Positions 8,118-17,843 of a DNA stretch of 40,129 nt are shown here, in pieces. Source of the DNA: an uncultured Prochlorococcus sp. (GTDB lineage: Bacteria; Cyanobacteriota; Cyanobacteriia; PCC-6307; Cyanobiaceae). The position numbers were made by a program, and so were the translations under genes. Each line of letters begins with the position of its first letter. Positions within the stretch are counted from its first letter, which is position 1. The stretch lies in assembly GCA_902535185.1 (NCBI GenBank), contig CACAST010000009.1:1-40129 (forward strand), given 5' to 3'. The notes under the pieces are model-generated. The model saw only the letters and a program-made list of their open reading frames with translations. It searched no databases and was not told the origin of the DNA.

Positions 8118-8639
8118 TTAATCTAAAAGAATATCATCTTCAGAAATTAAATTTGATGATTTACCACCCCACCAATCTAGCCAGCCAGGTAACAATCCTT
8201 CTGATGATTTCTCGCCAGTTTTCACATTAATAATTAATGAATAAATTATATTTTCACTATTGATATTTACCCTTGAAACCCTAAGTTGATTTCCACCAAA
8301 TTCAGGCGAACAATCTCCACCAAGACCGGTATAAGAGAAAGTAAATTTATTATTTTTAAAAATTCCTAAATTTATTTCATTCGCAGGCAAAGTATATTGT
8401 GGACTCATCTCATTATTTATTAGTCCTATCTGACACTCTTTAACTGCTTTCAATAAATGCTTTTCTGCAATCAAAACTTCTATAAACTCAACTGCTGGTC
8501 TAAAATTAGGAATTAATATGCTGGCGAGAATGCCAATAATAGAAGTAACAATAATAATTTCATTTATTGAATAACCAATTTGTTTAGAAGTAATTAACTT
8601 TCTTAATAAACTAATTTTTTGAAACCTCTTTATTCTCAC
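8118..8639 (-). CDS. Type IV pilin-like protein, divergent
   Basis: G|YSINEIIIVTSIIGILASILIPNF prepilin motif after a basic leader. Confidence 0.8.
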   Translation of the reverse strand: MRIKRFQKISLLRKLITSKQIGYSINEIIIVTSIIGILASILIPNFRPAVEFIEVLIAEKHLLKAVKECQIGLINNEMSPQYTLPANEINLGIFKNNKFTFSYTGLGGDCSPEFGGNQLRVSRVNINSENIIYSLIINVKTGEKSSEGLLPGWLDWWGGKSSNLISEDDILLD

Positions 8640-8841
8640 AATTAATAAAAGTTTGTTTGTTCAATTTTAGTAAATTTAAATTTTTAAGAAACTAAATTTT
8701 ACATAATTAAAATTAAGAAATTTGGACTATATTTTTCCTTTGGAGTTCATTTTTATACCTTTAAAAAGACCTTTATTAACTACTTAATTGTCATGTTTTC
8801 AAAAATTAACTATTATTAAAAATAGATAATGTATTTTTTTA

Positions 8842-9489
8842 ATGGGAAAATCGTTTTTTGTAAGAGCCCTATCTCCAAAAATTAGGTTTGAAAAAATTAA
8901 AAACCTAACCTCATTAAATCAATTAAAGGATGAAGAAGGCTTTACACTTGTTGAACTTATTGTTGTAGTCATGATGATTGGAATTCTCTCATCAATTGCA
9001 ATCCCTCAATTTATGACTGCCGCAGATAAAGCAAAACAAAAAGAAGCTACTGGCATAGTCTCGGCTCTTGTTAAAGCTGCAACTGCTTATCAAACTGAAT
9101 ATGGTGTTTTACCTACAAATGCTGGTGAATTATCTGAATATGCAAAATTCCAAGAATGCTTTGCCGATGAAGTCGAAGATAGAGGTGGAGCTGCATGCAA
9201 GGTTGATGCTTCAGAAGCAAGTGTTGTTCGAGCAGTGGAGGAAGACGCTACTGATTTTTACACAACCTCAGGAAACTATTTGATTACATTTCAAACAACT
9301 ACAGGTACACCAGGCGACGTAAATAATCCTCCTCTTTTTCAGGTTTTAGCTAATCCCAATGGTAACCCTTACAGAGAGAATGGAAGTGCTGTTACAGGTT
9401 GTTATAACCCAGTGGCCGCTGTTTCAGAAGTTTATGAATTTACCGCAAAGCAAGCAGATAAAGGACAACAAGATTTTAGAGGATGCTAG
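8842..9489 (+). CDS. pilA: Type IV major pilin candidate PilA
   Basis: G|FTLVELIVVVMMIGILSSIAIPQFMTAADKAKQKEATGIV; compact globular domain ending in Cys, with no tail extension. Confidence 0.88.
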   Translation: MGKSFFVRALSPKIRFEKIKNLTSLNQLKDEEGFTLVELIVVVMMIGILSSIAIPQFMTAADKAKQKEATGIVSALVKAATAYQTEYGVLPTNAGELSEYAKFQECFADEVEDRGGAACKVDASEASVVRAVEEDATDFYTTSGNYLITFQTTTGTPGDVNNPPLFQVLANPNGNPYRENGSAVTGCYNPVAAVSEVYEFTAKQADKGQQDFRGC

Positions 9490-9556
9490 TTATTTTCAGT
9501 TAAATTAAATTTAAACAAACTAGAAATAGGATATATTAGAACTCAATATTTGTAAT

Positions 9557-11683
9557 ATGAGTTTTTTCAAAAAAGAATTAAAAAATATCATTAGCGAAAA
9601 ACATAGAGGTTTTGCAATACCTCAAATACTTATATTAGGAATAGGAATTGCAGTAGGGGTTAGTGGCTTGATGGCCGCTTCTATTTTAGGACTAACTGGT
9701 TCAAAAATAACTAGGCAAGAACTATTAGCTAAATCATCTTCTTATTCTGGAATTACTAAACTAAGGGCTTTATTTAATGATAATTCAGAGGGTAGATTAT
9801 TTAATTATTTCTGGTTAGTAGATAACTGTTCAGAAAAAGCGGCAGAATGTGAATCTCTTAGTATTTCCGATCCCACCACTGAATATTGGGCTGATGATTA
9901 TTGGTGCGATGATGAAGAAAATTGTAATGGAAGGCAAAAAGCCCCTGTTTGTACTCCTTATGAGAATTTTTCTTGGATAGATGAAAAACAAATTGTTGAA
10001 AACTTTTTTAGAAATACAAATTATGTAGGTAACTCTCTTACTAATTCAAAAAGAGACTTTGACCAGGCATTCAATTTAATTTCTTCAAAATATATTGGCA
10101 CTGAAGAATCCGGTACTAATTCTATTTTAATAGAAGGTTTATCAATACCAAAAAATTCTAATGATATTTCAGGTTCTAATAAATTAAGAGTAAATATTCA
10201 AGTTAAAGGCGAAACATCAGAAGCAGGCTTTGGATTTTTCTCAGCTGGTGAAAATAATTCTGATAAAACAGATTCTCTTTTTATTGGAAATTTAAATATA
10301 TTACCTTTTAATAATGCTAAAGGTTCAATTATTTGGAGAATGAATATTGATGATATTAGTGAATGTCAAGATTTTCAGGAATTGGCTAAAGCAGAAAATG
10401 CATCATTACCTAGAAGAGGTAATGGGGGAATTTGGATTCAGCCTCTAAATTTACCCAAACAACCAAGATTAAAAAACGTTATTGATATCGGAAGCTTAAT
10501 TTGTACTCAAAAAAGATATGAGGAAAGTAATTCAAGTTGTAAATTAAGTGCCGGGAATTCTCCTCAAAAAACATTTAGAATTTATTCACTTTTTGCGAGG
10601 GGACCGGGTTCAAAATTTGAAATATCGACAACAGACGATTCAAAAGTAATTTTGGAAGTTATGGGAGATATTGATATCAGTAATGGAGGTACATTTTGTC
10701 ATAAAAATGGATCTGAAAATTGTGGTTCAGGAAAACCCGAAAATCTAACAATATTATTTAAGCAAAAAAATAAATCCAACCTTAATAAACTTGTTTGTAA
10801 TAGAGATGGTAATGATGGCGGAATAAAATTTAAAAATGATTATATATATACAGATATTGGGTATCCAATTGATAATAATCGGTTGCCAGGTAATAGCTTT
10901 CTAATTGATAAAACTGGAGAAAATCCCGACCAAAAGTTTGGGGCATTTATTTTTGGACCAAAAACAACTTTTATTTCCGCTAAACCAAAAAGCTCATGGA
11001 TCCAAGATAATAACTCTAATAATCCTAGTATGGTAGTCACTTCAAGAGGTTCTTATGGTTATATTTTAAGTAACGTGGGAGATACTGTAGAAAGTAACAT
11101 TACCAACTTAATATTAGATACCGATTTAACACTTATTCCATATGGAGGAAATCAGGAAAATGGTAATAATCTAGAAATAATTGGAATAGGTCAGAAAGTT
11201 GGTAATATTCCTACTGGGACATTATTTAATTCTTCAACAAATAATGTATTTTTAATTTTTGACAATTCAACCTCAAACTATCATTTAAGAAGTTTCAAGA
11301 CTTTAAATATTAATCGATTAAACAGTGCAAATTTTCAATATTCTTATCCAAGAGCATTCGCCATTCTAGATCCTAAAAATAGTATCAATGATATAAATCT
11401 TGGAAATAATTTAGATGAAAACTCATTAGCCAATAATTGGTTAAAGGCATTTGATATCAAAGTAAAACAAACAAATGAAAACTATTCAAGAAATTTTTCT
11501 GGGGCAGTTTGGGTAAAGAACATATGCTTTGATGATATGGGGGAAAAAACTTGGGAATTCTCAAAGAACTTTATAAATAAATTAGCCACTTGGCATGGTT
11601 CTAATTTCAATTGGGGAATAAAATATTATCGAGGCAAGTCAATTATTCTATGGGATACCTTAAGAGACTTTCAATCTAATTAA
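9557..11683 (+). CDS. Giant minor pilin, PilX/GspK-like (708 aa)
   Basis: HRG|FAIPQILILGIGIAVGVSGLMAASI prepilin-like N-terminus with Gln at position 5; first gene of a minor pilin operon. Confidence 0.7.
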   Translation: MSFFKKELKNIISEKHRGFAIPQILILGIGIAVGVSGLMAASILGLTGSKITRQELLAKSSSYSGITKLRALFNDNSEGRLFNYFWLVDNCSEKAAECESLSISDPTTEYWADDYWCDDEENCNGRQKAPVCTPYENFSWIDEKQIVENFFRNTNYVGNSLTNSKRDFDQAFNLISSKYIGTEESGTNSILIEGLSIPKNSNDISGSNKLRVNIQVKGETSEAGFGFFSAGENNSDKTDSLFIGNLNILPFNNAKGSIIWRMNIDDISECQDFQELAKAENASLPRRGNGGIWIQPLNLPKQPRLKNVIDIGSLICTQKRYEESNSSCKLSAGNSPQKTFRIYSLFARGPGSKFEISTTDDSKVILEVMGDIDISNGGTFCHKNGSENCGSGKPENLTILFKQKNKSNLNKLVCNRDGNDGGIKFKNDYIYTDIGYPIDNNRLPGNSFLIDKTGENPDQKFGAFIFGPKTTFISAKPKSSWIQDNNSNNPSMVVTSRGSYGYILSNVGDTVESNITNLILDTDLTLIPYGGNQENGNNLEIIGIGQKVGNIPTGTLFNSSTNNVFLIFDNSTSNYHLRSFKTLNINRLNSANFQYSYPRAFAILDPKNSINDINLGNNLDENSLANNWLKAFDIKVKQTNENYSRNFSGAVWVKNICFDDMGEKTWEFSKNFINKLATWHGSNFNWGIKYYRGKSIILWDTLRDFQSN

Positions 11684-12256
11684 ATGAAAACAATAAAAAA
11701 TAAAAAAATTGTTTTTTTACAAAAAAATAGATTTAATAATGGTTTTGGTCTTGTTGATGCTATTTTGAGTCTATCTTTGCTTGCTGGAATAATTACATAT
11801 GGAGTATATTTTTCTTCTTTAAGACTAAGTACTGTGTACAATTCGAACCTTATTCGCTCAGTAAATAAAGAAATTGAAAGGGATATTGAAAGATTAAAGT
11901 TAGATTTATGGAGCTTATTTTATAATCAAAATGAAGGTAAATATGAATTATCTGATCTTGAATGCTCTGATTTAGCAGCAAATATAATTAATTTACCTAG
12001 TTGGAATACTCAATCAAATAAATCTGGAGAGATTAGCCAATCATGGAGACCAGGTGAAGAAAGAAGCAAAGTTTTTAGTGGAAATAAAGTTTTAATTACT
12101 CGAGAGCTTTCAATATCATCACCCTTAGATGATGAATCACTAAATAATTCTATTGGAACTCTCAATTATAGAGTTGAATGGGGAGTAGAAAATAAGCATT
12201 GGTTAAGTATTGATTTAGGTGCTGAAGCACATAGTTGGTGTAAACAAATAATTTAA
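11684..12256 (+). CDS. Minor pilin, PilV/GspI-like
   Basis: NNG|FGLVDAILSLSLLAGIITYGVYFSSLR with Asp at position 5; immediately follows the stop of the 9557 gene. Confidence 0.7.
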   Translation: MKTIKNKKIVFLQKNRFNNGFGLVDAILSLSLLAGIITYGVYFSSLRLSTVYNSNLIRSVNKEIERDIERLKLDLWSLFYNQNEGKYELSDLECSDLAANIINLPSWNTQSNKSGEISQSWRPGEERSKVFSGNKVLITRELSISSPLDDESLNNSIGTLNYRVEWGVENKHWLSIDLGAEAHSWCKQII

Positions 12257-12257
12257 A

Positions 12258-12863
12258 ATGAATTTAAAAATTTTCAAGCTAAAGATGGATAATAAATCCG
12301 CGGGTTTTACTCTTGTGGAATTAATAATTTCAATTGGAATGATGAGTGTTTTATCTGGATTAGTTCTACCCAGTTTTCTTAATTGGATAAGGACTGAAAA
12401 AGTAAATTCTTACACAAGAGAGCTAAAAGAATATTTTCGCGTTGTTAAACTTAATTCAAGGAGATGGGGATCAAGTTGTCAAATTAATATAAATTCATTA
12501 GCACATAATGGGGTTTTAAATGACAAAAATTATTATGGTTATGATGTTTCATGCAGTGGTCGACCCACAACTATAAATAATATGGCACCAGCATTAAATA
12601 ATTCCATTTTTCAAGTTGTAAATAAAGAATTTTTAATTACACCCAATGGAAGAATAAGTTCCGACCAATCAATCGTCATTGTGATTGGATCTAAGTACCA
12701 TACTGCTGGAGCTAAAATATTAAATTGTCTTGTTATACAATCTCCCACTGGCCATATACTAAAAGGAAAATTTTCTCACAGTGATTGGATCACAAATAAT
12801 ATGCTGGTAAGTCAAAAGGATAATAATAATATTCTAACTCCAGACAAATGCGAGTTTTCTTAA
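12258..12863 (+). CDS. Minor pilin, FimT/FimU/GspH-like
   Basis: SAG|FTLVELIISIGMMSVLSGLVLPSFLNWIRTEKVNSYTRELKEYFRVVKLNSRRWG; GspH-like layout. Confidence 0.75.
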   Translation: MNLKIFKLKMDNKSAGFTLVELIISIGMMSVLSGLVLPSFLNWIRTEKVNSYTRELKEYFRVVKLNSRRWGSSCQININSLAHNGVLNDKNYYGYDVSCSGRPTTINNMAPALNNSIFQVVNKEFLITPNGRISSDQSIVIVIGSKYHTAGAKILNCLVIQSPTGHILKGKFSHSDWITNNMLVSQKDNNNILTPDKCEFS

Positions 12864-12866
12864 GAA

Positions 12867-14357
12867 ATGAATAATAAAAAACCTTCAAAAAATGGATTTT
12901 CAATAATCGAACTTATAATAGCTGGTGCCATTTCAATTACAGCAATAGGAGTAGGGTTTTCTTTATTACAAATAGCACTCAAAGGAAACAAAATAGATGA
13001 GACTCAGATGGGTTTAAATGGAAGAATTAATGATACCTTGGACTTTATGTTGGATGAGGTAAAGGCAAGCAAAAGAATTATTGATAATGAGACAGAAATC
13101 TCGCAATATAATCAAAACTGCACTTTCCCTAAAGATAGTGAATTCCTCTTTGGTATAAATCTTCCAGATCAAGCTTTAGTCAAAAGTGATTATGATCCCA
13201 AGGGTGATCAGTTCAGCTTGAGTCAGGTTGAATGTCCTATAGTCTATTCATTAAGACCAAGCTTAAATAATGAAAAAAACCCTTTTTCTTTAATAAGATA
13301 TGGACCACAATACAATGAAAGTGGTTATTATATTTCGCCTTCATATATCCAGTTTCAAGAAACAACATTATTAGACGGAATAACTGAATCTACTAAATAT
13401 AAAAAAATCTCTTGTCCTGATGAATGGAGTGGCATTAAAACTATAAAAGGAATATCTTTCTGTGTAGACCAGTTCAAGAAGGCGATTGAAATTCAAATTG
13501 AGGCAACTGATTTTGAAAGAGGTATTAGAAGTAATGAAATAAGATCTATAGCATCTATAGGGGGATTTACTTCGATTCAAGATGAGAATCAATTAATCAT
13601 TAAATCTACAAACACTAATAATTTAGAGAATTCCCCTCTTTGTGTTGGTGGGCAATGTTGCTGGATGGGTATATGTCTCAAATCTAATAAAGTTACATAT
13701 ATTATTGACAATTCTTTTTTTATGAATGAAGGTTATCCCCACCCAAATGGTCTATTAGTTAATGGTAAGTGGCAAACAGTTGATGATCCTGAGTTCATTT
13801 CTCCAAGAATAAATGGAAAAAATTTATTTGAATATACAATTAATAGCCTTAAACAACATATAAATAAACTGCCCTCTGCTAATAGTCTCTCTGAAAATAA
13901 TAAAATATATATGCAAATTATTTCAAATAATAGCTCTTCTAATTATTTATTCGAAGATGGACCTCAAGAACTTAATACTGAAAATAAAATTGCTGCACTA
14001 AGTTTTTTAAATAACTTAACAGCAGAAGTAGAAGCAGCTATTGACCCTTGGGATGATGTTTGTAGATCTTTAGAATCAGAATATATTGGACAATTGATAA
14101 TATTAAGTGCTTGGAGACCTTCTACAATCACAGCATCATCAGTCCAACCATGTGTGGGTTTAGAAGAAGGAACATTTGAAGAAATTATTAATGATTACAA
14201 TCAATTAACGAGGAGCAAATCTGCTGTAGGAGCTTTAGTTATTGATGCCATATCTCTATATCATAATTTTTGTGAAGCCTCAAAAAATATTTTTGAAAAT
14301 GACTGGTTAGGATCAATTTCAAAAGGCGCTGAATCCTCTTGCATTCATATCAAATAA
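12867..14357 (+). CDS. Minor pilin, PilW/GspJ-like, with C-terminal vWA-like domain
   Basis: KNG|FSIIELIIAGAISITAIGVGFSLLQIALKGNKID N-terminus; Cys-rich linker CVGGQCCWMGIC, then KVTYIIDNSFFM... (degenerate MIDAS DxSxx). Confidence 0.75.
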   Translation: MNNKKPSKNGFSIIELIIAGAISITAIGVGFSLLQIALKGNKIDETQMGLNGRINDTLDFMLDEVKASKRIIDNETEISQYNQNCTFPKDSEFLFGINLPDQALVKSDYDPKGDQFSLSQVECPIVYSLRPSLNNEKNPFSLIRYGPQYNESGYYISPSYIQFQETTLLDGITESTKYKKISCPDEWSGIKTIKGISFCVDQFKKAIEIQIEATDFERGIRSNEIRSIASIGGFTSIQDENQLIIKSTNTNNLENSPLCVGGQCCWMGICLKSNKVTYIIDNSFFMNEGYPHPNGLLVNGKWQTVDDPEFISPRINGKNLFEYTINSLKQHINKLPSANSLSENNKIYMQIISNNSSSNYLFEDGPQELNTENKIAALSFLNNLTAEVEAAIDPWDDVCRSLESEYIGQLIILSAWRPSTITASSVQPCVGLEEGTFEEIINDYNQLTRSKSAVGALVIDAISLYHNFCEASKNIFENDWLGSISKGAESSCIHIK

Positions 14358-14372
14358 ATTAAATAAGCATAG

Positions 14373-16127
14373 TTATTTAATTTCTTTTATGAGATTTTTA
14401 GCATCTTCATTTTGATATTCAAGATTATAGTCTGAAATATTAGATGACCTATCTTCCAGAACTTTTGGGGTTACTAAAATTATCAATTCTCTCTTATCTT
14501 TTGACGATTGTTTGGACCTAAAAAGACCACCTAATATCGGTAAATCTCCCAATAATGGATATTTATAAGTTGTATCAATATCAGTTTCTTGGATAACACC
14601 AGTTAATACTAATGTTTCGCCATCTTTTATACGTATAGCTCCCGTATCTAATCTTCTATTATTTATTTTGGAGACAGCTCCACATCCAACTATGTTAAAG
14701 CTACCTGATATTCCAGTAACAATCGGAGTCATAGTGAAAGTAACATAATTATTTTGATCAATACCTAAAATTTTTGCACCTAGTTTTACTCCAACATTCT
14801 CATAACTATAGGAACATGAACCTCCATCGTCTTTAGTGGCATCTACCGGAACCTTATCACCTATTTCAACAAAACCTTCATTCCCAACTTTTCTACCAAT
14901 ATTACTGCCATCACCAGCTGCACCAGAGGATTCACTGAGTAAAAGAGTTGGACTTGCAAGGACCTTTGTGGAACCATTCTCAATGCTAGCTTCTAATAAA
15001 CCAAAGAAAGATTTATTTGTAAATAATATCTCTCTTGGATCAGTTCCATCAATCTTCTTAACAGCCATACCTGGATTAGTAGTTGGATCTGTATCATTGC
15101 CTTCAGGGAAGACGGGCAAAAAACTTCCAAAAGCTGATTTAATTTTTCCCTGTTTGCCAATTATGAAAGCATCGTCTAGTTTGCCCCCATAATCCTTCAT
15201 AGATGAATTTTTATCTGACATATTAACATCAAGAACTTTGACACTTAAGGCAACCTGTTTTTGTTTAATATCTAATTTCCGCAAAAATCCATTTGCCAAA
15301 TCAATAAGATATTTTTCACCAACCATTGTGACAGTTTGGAGTCGCTCATCAGTTGTAGCAATCAAACCTACTAGTGGGCCAATAGTGGCGCCATAAACTT
15401 TAACTGATGTTTCTGATTGATCAGTTGTTGTAGAAGATGTTGAGGCTCCCTGAACTGCCTGAGATTGTGAGGCTCCAGAAGTAACCGAAGTTGTGATAGT
15501 AAATGTCTTTGTCACGCTAGCTCCTAAATTTGCCAAATAATCAGCAGCAGAACTCGCACTTATCTGATTTAATTGATAAACGTCAGTGCTTCTCGTGTCA
15601 AAAACAGTATTTCTTACGTTTGGGCCAACATAGAGAATATTATTATGCAGCTTTGCTTGCAAACCACTCGCCAATAATAATGAATTAATAGCTTTTTTAT
15701 AACTTACATCTTTTAAAGTCATTGAAATTAATCGCTGATTATCAACGTCATTCTCTTTATTAGGACTATTTTTAACCCATACAAATCCATAGTTTCCTAC
15801 TTCAGCAAGATACTCAAAAATTGCTTTTGCTTTAGCTTGTTTAAAGACTAATGAAACCGAGGGACCATTAATTTCTAATAAATTTGGATTAGAAATTAGA
15901 GAGGATAATAAATAATTATGATTCTGAAAAAAATTATTTTTTTTATGTATTACTTCAGAAGACTTTAGAAGAGTATTGTTATAAAAATTTTTCTCGATAT
16001 TAAATTTATAAAATGGATTAACTTCCCCCGATTTAGCACTAGTACTTAATATTGCAGTTAGTGCTAATAATGAGAATGATCTTTTAAGAGACTTTCTTTT
16101 TAAGGGCAAGTTTTTATGTTTAGTCAC
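14373..16127 (-). CDS. pilQ: Type IV pilus secretin PilQ
   Basis: N-terminal secretin/STN and N1-like domains; C-terminal VLTGVIQETDIDTTYKYPLLGDLPILGGLFRSKQSSKDKRELIILVTPKVLED secretin signature. Confidence 0.93.
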   Translation of the reverse strand: MTKHKNLPLKRKSLKRSFSLLALTAILSTSAKSGEVNPFYKFNIEKNFYNNTLLKSSEVIHKKNNFFQNHNYLLSSLISNPNLLEINGPSVSLVFKQAKAKAIFEYLAEVGNYGFVWVKNSPNKENDVDNQRLISMTLKDVSYKKAINSLLLASGLQAKLHNNILYVGPNVRNTVFDTRSTDVYQLNQISASSAADYLANLGASVTKTFTITTSVTSGASQSQAVQGASTSSTTTDQSETSVKVYGATIGPLVGLIATTDERLQTVTMVGEKYLIDLANGFLRKLDIKQKQVALSVKVLDVNMSDKNSSMKDYGGKLDDAFIIGKQGKIKSAFGSFLPVFPEGNDTDPTTNPGMAVKKIDGTDPREILFTNKSFFGLLEASIENGSTKVLASPTLLLSESSGAAGDGSNIGRKVGNEGFVEIGDKVPVDATKDDGGSCSYSYENVGVKLGAKILGIDQNNYVTFTMTPIVTGISGSFNIVGCGAVSKINNRRLDTGAIRIKDGETLVLTGVIQETDIDTTYKYPLLGDLPILGGLFRSKQSSKDKRELIILVTPKVLEDRSSNISDYNLEYQNEDAKNLIKEIK

Positions 16128-16216
16128 TCATAATAATAGCAATATAGATTAAATTTAACAAAAAGTATTGAAGCTATGAACGAAAGATTTTTCTAGAATT
16201 GAGAATTAAAATTAAT

Positions 16217-17083
16217 CTACTTATTCAAAGAAGGTATTTTTAAAACTAGCCTCGTTTCAACATTCCCTAATTCGGGGGTATTGTTAATCTTATCAACTTG
16301 ATTTTTAGAAATTAATGGTTCCCCTCCTTTATCTAGAGGTATTATTTGTGAATCATATTCACTATTTATTTCAGAAATAGATTCAATTGATTTTTGTTGA
16401 GAATTAACCTCTATACAAAGTGGTATGACGTTAACATCATATAATTGAATTTCTTTTAAAAATTCAACAATATCTAGATAATCTGATTTGAACGTAACTT
16501 CAAAATAATTATCAGCTAGAAGACCTTTTTTTAGAAGTTGAGGCTTCTTTACTGATTTAAATTTTTTAGATTTTTTTTGAAATGAGGAGACCTTACATAA
16601 TTTTGAGCTTTCTGGTCTAAGTATAGGTGTGAAAGAATTAATTTTGACATTTGTTGTCTTTGCAGTTTCATTCAATAATTGAACCATAAAGATAATCTGA
16701 TCATTTCTAATAAAAGAGGAATTTATCTTATCCATTTTAGTTTTTATATCTTTGAACTTAAGGCTTTGATTTTTTAAGTTAGAGATTTTTTTTGGTAAAT
16801 TTTTTGCTTCATATTGATATTTTTTTGCTTTCTTGAAAGAAGAATTAACTGTTTCAAAAGCTGGTATAAATACAAAAATTGATACTAGAGAAGCACTGAA
16901 AATACCTATTGTAGGTTTTAGGTATTTAGAGTTCCTGATATCATAAAATAATCTCCTATAGTTAATATTTTTTAAATCATCAATTTTTAAATTTTGTAGT
17001 TCCTCTAAAATAGAATTCAAATCAATTTCTTTGATTTTTTTTATTGAATCACTAATTATATTTTTAAAATTTTGCAGTTTCAC
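16217..17083 (-). CDS. pilO: PilO-like inner membrane assembly protein
   Basis: Cytoplasmic N-terminus, one TM, coiled coil, ferredoxin-like periplasmic domain; located between pilN and pilQ. Confidence 0.75.
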   Translation of the reverse strand: MKLQNFKNIISDSIKKIKEIDLNSILEELQNLKIDDLKNINYRRLFYDIRNSKYLKPTIGIFSASLVSIFVFIPAFETVNSSFKKAKKYQYEAKNLPKKISNLKNQSLKFKDIKTKMDKINSSFIRNDQIIFMVQLLNETAKTTNVKINSFTPILRPESSKLCKVSSFQKKSKKFKSVKKPQLLKKGLLADNYFEVTFKSDYLDIVEFLKEIQLYDVNVIPLCIEVNSQQKSIESISEINSEYDSQIIPLDKGGEPLISKNQVDKINNTPELGNVETRLVLKIPSLNK

Positions 17084-17090
17084 TTTTTCC

Positions 17091-17843
17091 CTAACCTCTT
17101 AAAAGTGATTTTAAATCATTAAATCTCTTCAATTTTCTAATTAAACCATTTGCTCTAGATTCTTGATAAAGATTCTCACGTTTTTTCAAATCAATTTTAG
17201 CCGTTTGACCATAAATTTCTAAATCATATGTCGTTCTAATTTTGTCATCATTCCGTGAATTAGACTCTAATCGATTCAATTTATTAACAGTAACACTTGA
17301 TTTGTTAATAACAGGAGATTCTATAATTAAAGTAAGAAATTCATTTATTGAATCTAAACTATAAGAACTTAAATTAATATCAAATCCGTTATCACTAAAG
17401 GAATAGCTATTAATTTTGACACCCTCTGGTACTGAATTCTGTAAATAAAATGCAAATAAATATGAAGTTGTTGACTGAGAAAAATATTCTTCAAAATTAT
17501 TTAAATTTTTTTTAAATCTTTTTTTTGAAGAATCTATATCCTTTAATTTTCCTGAAACTATTGAAAATTGCTTATGATCAGCTTCTAATTTTTTTATTGT
17601 AATGTTTGGAAATATATTAACTAGGTAAATACCAAAACTTAAAATTAAAATTAAGGATGATGGATAAAAGATTTCAGCATTTTTATTAAACTCACGGTAA
17701 AGAAAAACTAGTTTTTTGTCTATGCTCGCATTTGTAACTAGTAAATTAGGAGGAGATGGTCTTTGCCATGGACTTAATTTAGAATTTTTAAAGGCAAAAT
17801 TATACTTTATACGCATGATGATAATATTGAAGCCAAAGAGCAA
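17091..17843 (-). CDS. pilN: PilN-like inner membrane assembly protein
   Basis: One TM, coiled coil, periplasmic domain; operon position. Probable start is the ATG at 17816 (MRIKYNF). Confidence 0.7.
   Translation of the reverse strand: MLFGFNIIIMRIKYNFAFKNSKLSPWQRPSPPNLLVTNASIDKKLVFLYREFNKNAEIFYPSSLILILSFGIYLVNIFPNITIKKLEADHKQFSIVSGKLKDIDSSKKRFKKNLNNFEEYFSQSTTSYLFAFYLQNSVPEGVKINSYSFSDNGFDINLSSYSLDSINEFLTLIIESPVINKSSVTVNKLNRLESNSRNDDKIRTTYDLEIYGQTAKIDLKKRENLYQESRANGLIRKLKRFNDLKSLLRG

Noticed and set aside
14836-15192. 118-aa ORF antisense to pilQ
   Set aside because: Lies wholly inside the well-supported pilQ secretin CDS; composition is typical of a shadow ORF.
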